From NCBI GenBank assembly GCA_019636275.1, contig JAHBXY010000091.1, positions 1-37,006 of the forward strand: 37,006 nt of DNA. The letters run 5' to 3'. The translations under genes were made by a program, and so were the position numbers. The stretch's first letter is position 1, and each line of letters opens with the position of its first letter. A model generated the notes under the pieces. It had not been told where the DNA came from. It did not search any database and saw only the letters and a program-made list of their open reading frames with translations. Positions 1 through 7,073 of the stretch are shown piece by piece. This DNA is from Planctomycetota bacterium (GTDB lineage: Bacteria > Planctomycetota > J058).

Positions 1-1
1 C

Positions 2-649
2 GGCAATGACCTCGCCGCGGCGCTGGGGGTGCCGGCGGCGCCCGCGGCGGCGCTCGACGCGCTCGCCGGCGACGACGCGCGAGCGGTCGACCTCCTGCGC
101 GTGGTCGGCGACGACGGGCGCGCGCGCCTGGCCGCCTGCCTGGTCGCGGTCGGCATGGACGCGGCCGCCATGGACGTCGTCGACGGCGCGCGCCTCCTGC
201 CGCGCGGGCGCCTCCTCTACACGCTCGCCGCCCTGCGCGTCGCGCTCGCCTACCGGCCGCCGCGCGTGCGGGTCACCGTCGACGGGCGCGTCGTCCACGA
301 CGGCCCGGCCTTCTTCGCCGCGGCCGCCAATACGCCGACCTACGCCGGCGGCGTGCGGATCGCGCCGGGGGCGCGGGTGGACGACGGCCTCCTGGACGTC
401 GTGGTGATCCCGCCCCTGGGGAGCCGCCTCGCGCAGGCGGCGGCGCTCGGCGCCGTGCGCCGGGGCGAGCACGGGCGCCTGCCGGGCGTCGTCCTCGCGC
501 GCGGGCGGCGGGTCGCGCTCGAGGGCGAGGGCCTCCCGGTCACGGTCGACGGCGAGCGCACGCCCCTGCGCGCGCCGGTCGAGGTCGAGGTCGTGCCGGG
601 CGCCCTGCGGGCTCTCGGCGGGCCGCGGGCGCTCGCGCGCGCGGCGTAA
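2..649 (+). CDS. Diacylglycerol kinase/YegS-like lipid kinase, C-terminal part
   Basis: The reading frame is open at the left edge, so the N-terminus lies outside the window. The first visible residues, GNDLAAALGVP, are the end of the GG(T)GND-[LF] nucleotide-binding signature of the diacylglycerol kinase catalytic domain. Downstream are the usual C-terminal beta-sandwich features of YegS/DgkB-type kinases: a GG-x-RIAPGARVDDGLLDVVV stretch near residues 115-135 of the fragment and a VDGE motif near the C-terminus. Members phosphorylate diacylglycerol, sphingoid bases or related lipids with ATP at the cytoplasmic membrane. It is followed by 55 bases that contain a perfect palindrome before the next gene. 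It may belong to the lipid-related gene string that follows or simply be its upstream neighbour; the sequence does not decide this. The family call is secure and the substrate unknown. Confidence 0.85.
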   Translation, partial: GNDLAAALGVPAAPAAALDALAGDDARAVDLLRVVGDDGRARLAACLVAVGMDAAAMDVVDGARLLPRGRLLYTLAALRVALAYRPPRVRVTVDGRVVHDGPAFFAAAANTPTYAGGVRIAPGARVDDGLLDVVVIPPLGSRLAQAAALGAVRRGEHGRLPGVVLARGRRVALEGEGLPVTVDGERTPLRAPVEVEVVPGALRALGGPRALARAA

Positions 650-675
650 CCGGTCCACCAGATCACGGGTTCACC

Positions 676-691
676 GGCGCCCGCGGGCGCC
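676..691. promoter_or_regulatory. 16-nt perfect GC palindrome between lipid kinase and flavoprotein genes
   Basis: GGCGCCCGCGGGCGCC reads the same on both strands. It ends just before the ribosome binding site (AGGGGAGG) of the gene starting at 705. It could be an operator, a stem that ends the upstream transcript, or chance in such GC-rich DNA. No T-run follows. Confidence 0.3.
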
Positions 692-704
692 CAGGGGAGG
701 TCCC

Positions 705-2054
705 ATGCCCACGCGGTTCGACGACGAGGCGGACGTGGTGGTGATCGGCGCGGGGATCGCGGGCCTGGGCCTGTGCTGCGCCCTGGCCCGCTCCGGCCTC
801 GACGTGCTGCTCGTCGACGCGAGGAAGGGCCCGGGCGGGATCCACCGCGGCGACAGCCTCGTGCCGCGCTCGACCCGCCTGCTCGCGGCCTGGGGGGCGC
901 TCGACGCCGTCCGCGCGGCCGGCGCCGTGCCGATCGAGCGGATCGAGGTCCACCACCCGACGCGCGGCCTCCTGCTCGAGGGCCCGCTCGTGCCGGACGG
1001 CGTCGTCGACCCCTACCTGGTGCTCCCGCACGCCGACCTCGAGCGCGTGCTCCTGGCCGAGGCCATGCGCCTGGGCCGCACGCGCGTCCTGCGCCCGGCG
1101 CGCCTCGACGACCTGGTGCGCGACGGCGCCGGCCGGGTCGTGGGCGTGCGCCTCGCGACGCGCGAGGGCGCCCTGGCAGCACGCGCGCGCCTGGTCGTCG
1201 GCGCCGACGGCCAGCGCTCTGCGGTGAGGGAGCGCCTGGGGGTCGAGGTGCGCCGCGGGAGCTACGACCACGCCTACCTGGGGCTCGAGGCCGAGCGGCC
1301 GGCCGGATACCGCGACGCCCTGCGCCTGCACCTGCACCCCGAGGGCGGCGTGCTCGTCATGCCGCGCCCCGACCGCGTGGGCCTGGGCGTCCTCGTCGAG
1401 GCCGGGAGCGGCCCGCGCTGGACCGGCATGCCCGACGACGCGCTCGGCCGCGCGCTGGCGGCGCGCTGCCCGCTCCTCGCCGGGGCGCGCCTCCTGCGCG
1501 GGCGCAGCCACGTCTACGAGCTCACCTGGTCGCACGCGCGGCGCTACGTCGCGCCCGGGGCCGCGCTGATCGGGGACGCCGCGCACACGACGAACCCGAC
1601 GGCCGGGCAGGGAATGACCAGCGCGCTGGGCGACGCCGACGCGCTGGCCCGGGAGGTCGGCCCGGCGCTGGTCACCGGCGGCGACCTCGACGCGGCGCTC
1701 GCCAGCTTCGAGCGCCGCCAGCGGCCGATCAACGCGCGCCTCGTGCGCCAGGCCGACCTGCTGGCGCGCCTCTACGCCTGGCGCGGCCCGCTCGGCGACG
1801 GCGCGAAGGTCCTCTTCGCGCGCACCCTCGGCTCGCCCGTCGGCGCCCTGCTCGCGCGCGGCCTGACCCGCGCGTTCCTCGTGCCCCGGGCGCCCGCAGA
1901 GGATGCGCTCGCGCGGGGCGGCGCCTCGCGAGCGGCCCGCTCCTGCGCCGACGTCCCCATGCGCCGTCCCCAGCGCTCGCTCGGGCGGGACGACGCCGAG
2001 CCCTCCTCCCCGCCGGCGCCACCGGCCGCCCCCCTCCTCCCCCTCGCCCGCTGA
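705..2054 (+). CDS. Class A FAD-dependent monooxygenase/oxidoreductase (UbiH/geranylgeranyl-reductase-like)
   Basis: This is a predicted flavoprotein of 449 residues. Near the N-terminus VVVIGAGIAGLG (residues 11-22) is the GxGxxG dinucleotide fold. VVGADGQRSAVRERL near residues 163-180 is the DG motif, and ALIGDAAHTTNPTAGQG near residues 286-302 is the GD motif that binds the FAD ribityl chain. This three-motif set defines PHBH/UbiH-type monooxygenases and related FAD-dependent reductases and halogenases. The start ATG has a strong AGGGGAGG site 5 bases upstream. It heads the gene string through 10966 and stops 12 bases before the aminotransferase/reductase fusion. In that context it is one of two candidates for N-hydroxylating an alkylamine, which is inference. 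The last 50 or so residues are Ala/Arg/Pro-rich and are encoded largely by a dispersed repeat (1902-1995), so the functional enzyme probably ends near residue 398. Confidence 0.8.
   Translation: MPTRFDDEADVVVIGAGIAGLGLCCALARSGLDVLLVDARKGPGGIHRGDSLVPRSTRLLAAWGALDAVRAAGAVPIERIEVHHPTRGLLLEGPLVPDGVVDPYLVLPHADLERVLLAEAMRLGRTRVLRPARLDDLVRDGAGRVVGVRLATREGALAARARLVVGADGQRSAVRERLGVEVRRGSYDHAYLGLEAERPAGYRDALRLHLHPEGGVLVMPRPDRVGLGVLVEAGSGPRWTGMPDDALGRALAARCPLLAGARLLRGRSHVYELTWSHARRYVAPGAALIGDAAHTTNPTAGQGMTSALGDADALAREVGPALVTGGDLDAALASFERRQRPINARLVRQADLLARLYAWRGPLGDGAKVLFARTLGSPVGALLARGLTRAFLVPRAPAEDALARGGASRAARSCADVPMRRPQRSLGRDDAEPSSPPAPPAAPLLPLAR
1902..1995 (-). repeat. Dispersed ~90-bp repeat, copy A (inside 3' end of flavoprotein gene)
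   Basis: This stretch matches 9598-9686 in the same orientation and 11797-11884 in the opposite one. The best shared blocks are GGGGCGGCGCCTCGCG and GCCGTCCCCAGCGCTCGCTC. It encodes the tail RGGASRAAR...RRPQRSLGRDD of the flavoprotein. The strand is assigned so that all copies read CGCCCGAGCGAGCG at the 5' end. Confidence 0.75.
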
Positions 2055-2066
2055 CCCGGAGCCGCC

Positions 2067-4745
2067 ATGACCTGCCACGTCGACCCGCATCGCGTGCGCC
2101 TCCTCGAGCACCTGGGCCTCGACCGGACCTTCGTCCGCGGCGAGGGCTCGTGGCTGTGGGACGCGCAGGGCAACAAGGTCCTCGACCTGACGAGCCAGTA
2201 CGGCGCCGTGCCGCTCGGTCACGGCCCGGCCGCGCTGTGGGCGGCGCTCGACGACGTTCGCGCCCGGGCGATCCCGGCCCTGACGCAGCCCTCGCGCCCG
2301 TTCCTGGCCGAGGACCTCGCCCGCCGCCTGCTCGCCCACGCGCCGCTGGTTGGGGCGCCCGGCGACGGCGCCGTGACCTTCGCCTCGTCCGGGTCCGAGG
2401 CCGTCGAGGTGGCCCTGGCCCAGTGCCGGCTGGCGACCGGACGCGCGCTCGTCGTGGCCGCCGAGCGCGGCTACCACGGGCTGACGCAGGGCGCAGGCGC
2501 GCTCACGTGGTCGCGTGCGCGCCGCGCGCCGGCGGACGACGTCGTCCACGTGCCCTGGAACGACGCGGCGGCGCTCGAGGCGCTGTTCGCGAGGCGTGGC
2601 CGCGAGGTCGCGGCGCTGGTGCTCGAGCCGCTCCAGGGCGAGGGCGGCGTGCACGAGGCCGACCCCGGCTGGCTGCGCCTGGCGCGCGGCCTGTGCGACC
2701 GCCACGGCGCGGCGCTGGTCCTCGACGAGGTGCAGACCGGCCTCGGGCGCTGCGGGGCGCTGTTCCTGGGCGAGGCGCTGGGGGTGAAGGCCGACGCGAT
2801 CGTGCTGTCGAAGGCCCTCGGCGGCGGGCTCGTGCCGCTGGCCGCCTGCCTGGCGACGCGGGCCCTGCACGTCGAGGCGTTCGGCCTCTCGCACGGCTCG
2901 ACCTTCGCCAACGGCAACCTGGCCTGCGCCGTGGGCCTGGCGGTCCTCGACGCGCTCGAGGCGGACGACCAGGCCCTCGTGCGCCGGACGGCCGACGCCG
3001 GTGACCGCCTGCGCAAGGGCCTCGAGGCGGTCGCCCGGCGCCACCCCGGCGCCGTGCGCGGCGTGCGCGGGCGCGGGCTGCTCCTCGGCCTCGAGCTCGA
3101 GCCGGTCGGGCCCGAGCGCTCGTTCTTCATGGCGCACCTCGAGCACACGGGCGGCGCCGTCGGCCTGGCGGCCGGCTGGCTGCTGAACGTCGAGGGCGTG
3201 CGCGTGATCCCCACGCTCGGGAGCGGGCGCACGCTCCGGATCGAGCCCTGCCTGACGGCGACCGACGCCGAGCTGGCCCGCGGCCTCGAGGCGCTCGAGG
3301 CGCTCGTCGACCTGGTCGCCAAGGGCGACTGGGCCGCCCTGGTGCGCCCGGTCCTCGGCTCGCCGCCGTCGCGGCCGCGCGACCTGCGGGCGCACGACCG
3401 GCCGGTGGCCTCGTCGTCGCCGGTCGCCGAGGGCGAGCGCCCGACGCGCTTCGCCTTCCTCATGCACCCGACGGGCGGCGACGACCTGGTCCGCACGACG
3501 CCGGCGTTCGCCGCCCTGGCCCCGCAGGAGCGCGAGGCGCTCGCCGCCTGGGGCGCGGCCCGCCCCAGCCACGCGCCGGTGGGCTTCCTCCCGGCCGTGC
3601 GCGGCGCCGCGGGCGCCGTGGCGCAGGGCTGGCTCGTGTCGCTCTCGGACACGCCGGCCTCGTTCGGGGCGCGGCCCCGCGCCGACGTCGTGCGCGACGT
3701 GCGGGCGGCGGCCGAGACGGCCCGCCGCCTCGGGGCGGACGTCCTGGGCCTGGGCGCGTTCACGTCGATCGTCACCCGCAACGGCGACGACCTCCACGAC
3801 CTGCCGCTCGCCGTGACCACCGGCAACGCGCTCACCGTCGCCCTGGCCGTCGAGGGCCTCGCCGAGGCCGCCCGGCGCCTCGGCCGTGACCTCGGCCGGT
3901 CTCGCGCCTGCGTCGTGGGCCTGGGCGCGGTCGGCTCGGCCGCGGCCGCGCTCCTGGCCGAGCGCGCGCCGGCGCTCCTCCTCGTCGGCCGCCCCGGGCG
4001 TGACGAGCGGCGCGCCCTGTCGCTGGCGGGCGAGGTCTACGCCCGCGCCGCCCGCGACCTCGAGCGCGACGACGCCCGCGGCGTGGCGCTGGCCCTGCGC
4101 GAGGGCCTCCGCCGCTGGGCCGCCCGCGGTCAGGCCGAGCGGCGCCGCCTGCGCGGGCTGCACACGCGCCTGCGCGCGCTCGCGCGCGGCGCCGCCCCGG
4201 ACGACCGCGAGGCCCTCGCCCGCGACGTCGCCTGGGCCTGCGGGCTGGCCGGTCAGGCGCCGCCGGTCGCGTTCGCCCCGGACCGCCGGGCGGCCCTGCG
4301 CGCGGCCGACGTGGTCCTGAGCGCCACGAGCGACCCCGACGCGGTGATCGGCCCCGACGACCTCGCCCGCGGCGCGATCGTGTGCGACGTGGCGAAGCCC
4401 GCCGACGTGGCCGCCGCCGTCGTCGAGGCCCGACCCGACGTGCTCGTCTTCGAGGGCGGCCTGGCCCGCTGGCCCGAGCCGCTGAGCCTCGGGCAGCACC
4501 TGGGCTACCCCCCCGGCGTGGCGCTGGCCTGCCTGACCGAGACGGTGGTGCTGGCCCTCGAGGGCGTGCGCGCGGGCCGCTTCGGGCGCGTGACGACCCT
4601 GGCCGACGAGGCGCGGACGATCCGCGCGGCGGCGCGGCGCCACGGCTTCGACCTGGCCGACCTCCACCGCGGCGGGCGCGCGCTCACCCATGACGACCTG
4701 GCGGCCGTTCGCCGCGCGCGGGTGGCCGCGCGGGCGGCGGCGTGA
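2067..4745 (+). CDS. Bifunctional class-III aminotransferase / acyl-ACP reductase-like fusion
   Basis: This 892-residue protein has two domains. Residues 1 to about 430 form a class-III PLP aminotransferase: the SSGSEAVEVA cofactor loop near 111-120, LVLDEVQTGLGR with Asp220, and VLSKALGGG with the Schiff-base lysine at 249. After a Ser/Arg/Pro-rich linker, residues 459-892 resemble the cyanobacterial long-chain acyl-ACP reductase. Matching points are LGLGAFTSIVTRNG, the TTGNALT motif, a Rossmann segment CVVGLGAVGSA near 615-625, a late FEGGLARWPEP, and ALACLTETVVLALEG. The Cys at 822 in that last motif lines up with the acyl-thioester cysteine of the cyanobacterial enzyme. Known chemistry would be reduction of acyl-ACP to a fatty aldehyde, and the fused transaminase would turn it into a primary fatty amine; the coupling is inferred from the fusion. 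An insertion of roughly 90 residues (about 640-735) is absent from cyanobacterial reductases as I recall them. It is followed 20 bases later by the diiron gene. Confidence 0.8.
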   Translation: MTCHVDPHRVRLLEHLGLDRTFVRGEGSWLWDAQGNKVLDLTSQYGAVPLGHGPAALWAALDDVRARAIPALTQPSRPFLAEDLARRLLAHAPLVGAPGDGAVTFASSGSEAVEVALAQCRLATGRALVVAAERGYHGLTQGAGALTWSRARRAPADDVVHVPWNDAAALEALFARRGREVAALVLEPLQGEGGVHEADPGWLRLARGLCDRHGAALVLDEVQTGLGRCGALFLGEALGVKADAIVLSKALGGGLVPLAACLATRALHVEAFGLSHGSTFANGNLACAVGLAVLDALEADDQALVRRTADAGDRLRKGLEAVARRHPGAVRGVRGRGLLLGLELEPVGPERSFFMAHLEHTGGAVGLAAGWLLNVEGVRVIPTLGSGRTLRIEPCLTATDAELARGLEALEALVDLVAKGDWAALVRPVLGSPPSRPRDLRAHDRPVASSSPVAEGERPTRFAFLMHPTGGDDLVRTTPAFAALAPQEREALAAWGAARPSHAPVGFLPAVRGAAGAVAQGWLVSLSDTPASFGARPRADVVRDVRAAAETARRLGADVLGLGAFTSIVTRNGDDLHDLPLAVTTGNALTVALAVEGLAEAARRLGRDLGRSRACVVGLGAVGSAAAALLAERAPALLLVGRPGRDERRALSLAGEVYARAARDLERDDARGVALALREGLRRWAARGQAERRRLRGLHTRLRALARGAAPDDREALARDVAWACGLAGQAPPVAFAPDRRAALRAADVVLSATSDPDAVIGPDDLARGAIVCDVAKPADVAAAVVEARPDVLVFEGGLARWPEPLSLGQHLGYPPGVALACLTETVVLALEGVRAGRFGRVTTLADEARTIRAAARRHGFDLADLHRGGRALTHDDLAAVRRARVAARAAA

Positions 4746-4765
4746 CGAACCACCCCGAGGACCCC

Positions 4766-5662
4766 ATGAACGACACCGACGACTTCCGCTTCGGCCACTT
4801 CTCGATCGACCGCTGGATGCGCACCGTGCCCGGCGGCTACCTCGCGGACACCCGCTTCGGGCGCGCGCCCGCGCGCGACGTCCCCGACCTGCTCCTGAAG
4901 GACGGCGCCCTGCGCGACGTCTACATGCTCGACCTGGCCCTGTTCGTGGCCGCCGAGCGCACGGGCGTGAAGGTCGCGGCCGGCATGGCGCGCCTCGCCG
5001 ACGACGAGGCCACGGTCACCTTCCTCGCCTCGCAGGTGCTCGACGAGGCGCGCCACTTCGAGGCCTTCGCCGCGCGCGCCGCGGAGCTGGGCGTGCCGCC
5101 CGAGGTGCGCGACCGCCTGGGCCTCGACTTCATGCCCGGCGCCTACCGGACGTTCCTCGACACCGTGCTGGCCACGGTCGACGACGGCGACTTCGAGGCC
5201 GGGCTGATCGGGCTCAACGTGATCCTCGAGGGCATGGCCTTCCCGCTCTACGAGTACGAGATGCGCTACTGGGCGCCGTTCGACCCGGGGCTGGTCGAGG
5301 TCGTCGAGGGCGCCTTCCGCGACGAGTGCCGCCACGTGGGCTTCGGCGAGAAGCGCCTCGCGCACCGCCTGGCGCGCGACCCGGGCGCGCGGCGCCGCGT
5401 GCAGAAGAAGGTCGACGAGTACGCCCGGCTCATGCGCGCCGCGTTCGACGAGTTCCTGGCCACGTCGGTGGCCATGTACGACGCGGCCGTGCGCGAGCAC
5501 CCCGACCTGTGCGCGCAGGTGGAGATCATTCCGGGCCGCTCGCTCCTGCACACGAGCACCGAGGACCAGGTCCGGTGGCTCGAGGCGCGGATCCTCCAGG
5601 GCCACGCGCGCCGCCTGGCGCGGATCGGCCTCGACGCCGGCCGGTTCGAGGCGGCCGCGTGA
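4766..5662 (+). CDS. Ferritin-like non-haem diiron oxygenase (VlmB-like candidate)
   Basis: This is a 298-residue all-helical protein with a complete carboxylate-bridged diiron ligand set: Glu64, then Glu94-x2-His97 in LDEARHFEAF, Glu155 in ILEGMAF, and Glu187-x2-His190 in RDECRHVGF. This E...ExxH...E...ExxH order is that of ribonucleotide reductase R2-like and N-oxygenase-type diiron enzymes. The ATG at 4766 is chosen because GAGG lies 5 bases upstream; an in-frame GTG at 4742 overlaps the previous stop and is less likely. The downstream gene overlaps it by 4 bases. Sitting next to a small membrane protein and a DUF2156 transferase, it is the natural candidate for the valanimycin VlmB role, oxidising a hydrazine to an azoxy group. 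Alternatives are an amine N-oxygenase or an aldehyde-deformylating-type enzyme, given the acyl-ACP reductase next door. The diiron fold is firm; the reaction is inference. Confidence 0.8.
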   Translation: MNDTDDFRFGHFSIDRWMRTVPGGYLADTRFGRAPARDVPDLLLKDGALRDVYMLDLALFVAAERTGVKVAAGMARLADDEATVTFLASQVLDEARHFEAFAARAAELGVPPEVRDRLGLDFMPGAYRTFLDTVLATVDDGDFEAGLIGLNVILEGMAFPLYEYEMRYWAPFDPGLVEVVEGAFRDECRHVGFGEKRLAHRLARDPGARRRVQKKVDEYARLMRAAFDEFLATSVAMYDAAVREHPDLCAQVEIIPGRSLLHTSTEDQVRWLEARILQGHARRLARIGLDAGRFEAAA

Positions 5663-6087
5663 GCCCGGTCGCCGCCCCCCGGCCGGGCGCGACGGCGACC
5701 GCGCGCGAGGTCCGGGCGCCCGCGGCCTCGCTGCCGACGCTCGTGCGCCTCGACCACGTGGTCGTGTTCGCCGTGTGCGCGGCGCTGCTCGTGGTCCACC
5801 GGGCCGAGGTGCGGTGGAGCTGGTTCGTCGCGCTGTTCGCGGCGATCGACCTCGTGGGCTACCTGCCCGGGGCGGTCCTCGTCCGGGCGCGCGGCCGGGC
5901 GCCCGGCTGGGCGTACCACCTCTACAACGCGGCCCACGGGGCGCCGTTCGCGGTGGCCCTGGCGCTCGGCTACTGCGCCGCGACGGGCAGCCCCGGCTGG
6001 GCGCTGCTCGCCCTGCCGCTGCACCTGTGCGCGGACCGGGGGCTGCTCGGCAACGGGTTCAAGGACCTGGAGAGGCCGTTCGAATGA
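5659..6087 (+). CDS. Small integral membrane protein, DUF4260-like (candidate N-N bond-forming VlmO role)
   Basis: This is a 142-residue protein starting at a GTG that overlaps the previous stop codon. A soluble, Ala/Pro-rich N-terminus of about 28 residues precedes four hydrophobic segments near residues 31-47, 53-72, 91-109 and 112-125. Conserved-looking polar residues are buried among them: Asp64 in AAIDLVGYLPG, the H-x2-N-x2-H pattern of YHLYNAAH (87, 90, 93), and His122/Asp126-Arg127 in LHLCADRGLLGNGFKD. The D...GYL...YN..H...H..DR.LG.G pattern resembles the DUF4260 family of small membrane proteins as I recall it. In valanimycin biosynthesis the membrane protein VlmO rearranges O-seryl-alkylhydroxylamine into an N-N-bonded hydrazine. 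The position of this gene, translationally coupled between the diiron and DUF2156 genes, suggests the same job. I cannot check homology to VlmO, so the role is a hypothesis. Confidence 0.7.
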   Translation: MSPVAAPRPGATATAREVRAPAASLPTLVRLDHVVVFAVCAALLVVHRAEVRWSWFVALFAAIDLVGYLPGAVLVRARGRAPGWAYHLYNAAHGAPFAVALALGYCAATGSPGWALLALPLHLCADRGLLGNGFKDLERPFE

Positions 6088-7073
6088 TCACGACCCTGAC
6101 GACGACCACCGAAACCGACCTCCTCCTGCGCCACGCCGACCACCCGTCGGCGTTCCTGGCCCTGCGCTCGGGGACGGCGCGCTTCGCGGCCCCGGGCCTG
6201 GACGGCCTCGTGGCCTACCGCGAGGCGGGCGGCTACGCCTTCGTCCTCGGCGGACCGGTCGCGGCGCCGGAAGACCGACCGGCGCTGCTCGAGGCGTTCC
6301 GCGCCTTCGAGCGCGGACGGGGGAAGCGGGTGGTCGCCTTGCAGGTGCGGCCGGACGACGTGGCGCTGTGGCGAGGGGCCGGCTTCCGGCTGAACCAGCT
6401 CGGGACCTCGTTCTCGCTCGACCTGGCCCGCTTCAGCCTGCGCGGGCAGGCGTTCATGCAGCTCAGGAACAAGCTCAGCCGGGCGCGTCGCGCCGGGGTC
6501 GAGGTCGCCCTCCCCGAGCACGACGCGGCCACGTGGGCCGACCTGGCGGCGGTCTCGCGCGCCTGGCTGACGACGAAGGGCGCGCGCGAGCTGACCTTCC
6601 TCTCGGGCGAGGTCGGCCGGCCCGACGAGACCTGGCGGCGCGTGCTCGTCGCGCGTCAGGGCGACCGGGTGGTCGGCTTCGTGACGCTCACGCCGTCGCC
6701 CGGCCGGCTCGCGGGCTGGCAGCACGACCTGTCGCGGCGCGTCCCCGACGCGCCGCCCGGGGTCATGGAGGCGCTGGTCGTCCACGCGATCGAGCGCCTG
6801 CGGGCCGAGGGCTGCGCGTGGCTCCACTTCGGGCTCACACCGCTGGTCGGCCTCGAGCGCGAGCCGGACCTCGGCGGGGGCGGGAGCGCGCTGGCGAGCT
6901 GGCTCCTGCGCGCGCTGGCGCGCCACGGCCAGGCGCTCTACCCGGCGGCGACGCAGGCGGCCTACAAGCGCAAGTGGGGCCCGGTGATCGAGGTCCCGGA
7001 GCTGTTCGCGTTCGAGGGGCGCTACCGGCCGTGGAGCGCCGTGCGCCTGCTGCAGGTGACCCATGGCGAGTGA
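6084..7073 (+). CDS. Stand-alone DUF2156/MprF C-domain-like aminoacyl-tRNA-dependent transferase (VlmA-like candidate)
   Basis: This 329-residue protein carries the double-GNAT fold of the MprF catalytic domain without its membrane flippase half. Supporting features are QLRNKLSRARRAGVEV near 127-142, a FLSGEVGRPDE segment near 170-185, GFVTLTPSP, the DLSRRVPDAPPGVMEALVV stretch that matches the DLMRR-x-D-x-P-x-G-x-M core of MprF, and HFGLTPLVGLE. The late AYKRKWGPVIE corresponds to the FKxKFxPxW end motif. MprF enzymes transfer lysine or alanine from tRNA to phosphatidylglycerol. The valanimycin enzyme VlmA, which I recall as MprF-related, moves serine from seryl-tRNA to an alkylhydroxylamine. 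The start ATG overlaps the previous stop, and the next gene overlaps this one by 11 bases, so it is part of a translationally coupled set. No dedicated seryl-tRNA synthetase is visible, unlike vlmL. Family firm, acceptor inferred. Confidence 0.78.
   Translation: MITTLTTTTETDLLLRHADHPSAFLALRSGTARFAAPGLDGLVAYREAGGYAFVLGGPVAAPEDRPALLEAFRAFERGRGKRVVALQVRPDDVALWRGAGFRLNQLGTSFSLDLARFSLRGQAFMQLRNKLSRARRAGVEVALPEHDAATWADLAAVSRAWLTTKGARELTFLSGEVGRPDETWRRVLVARQGDRVVGFVTLTPSPGRLAGWQHDLSRRVPDAPPGVMEALVVHAIERLRAEGCAWLHFGLTPLVGLEREPDLGGGGSALASWLLRALARHGQALYPAATQAAYKRKWGPVIEVPELFAFEGRYRPWSAVRLLQVTHGE

Noticed and set aside
663..4691. A 1342-codon open frame on the minus strand
   Set aside because: It lies antisense to the flavoprotein and the fused aminotransferase/reductase, whose motifs are clear. 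Its product is Arg/Ala/Gly/Val-rich with no domain; long antisense frames are expected at this G+C content.
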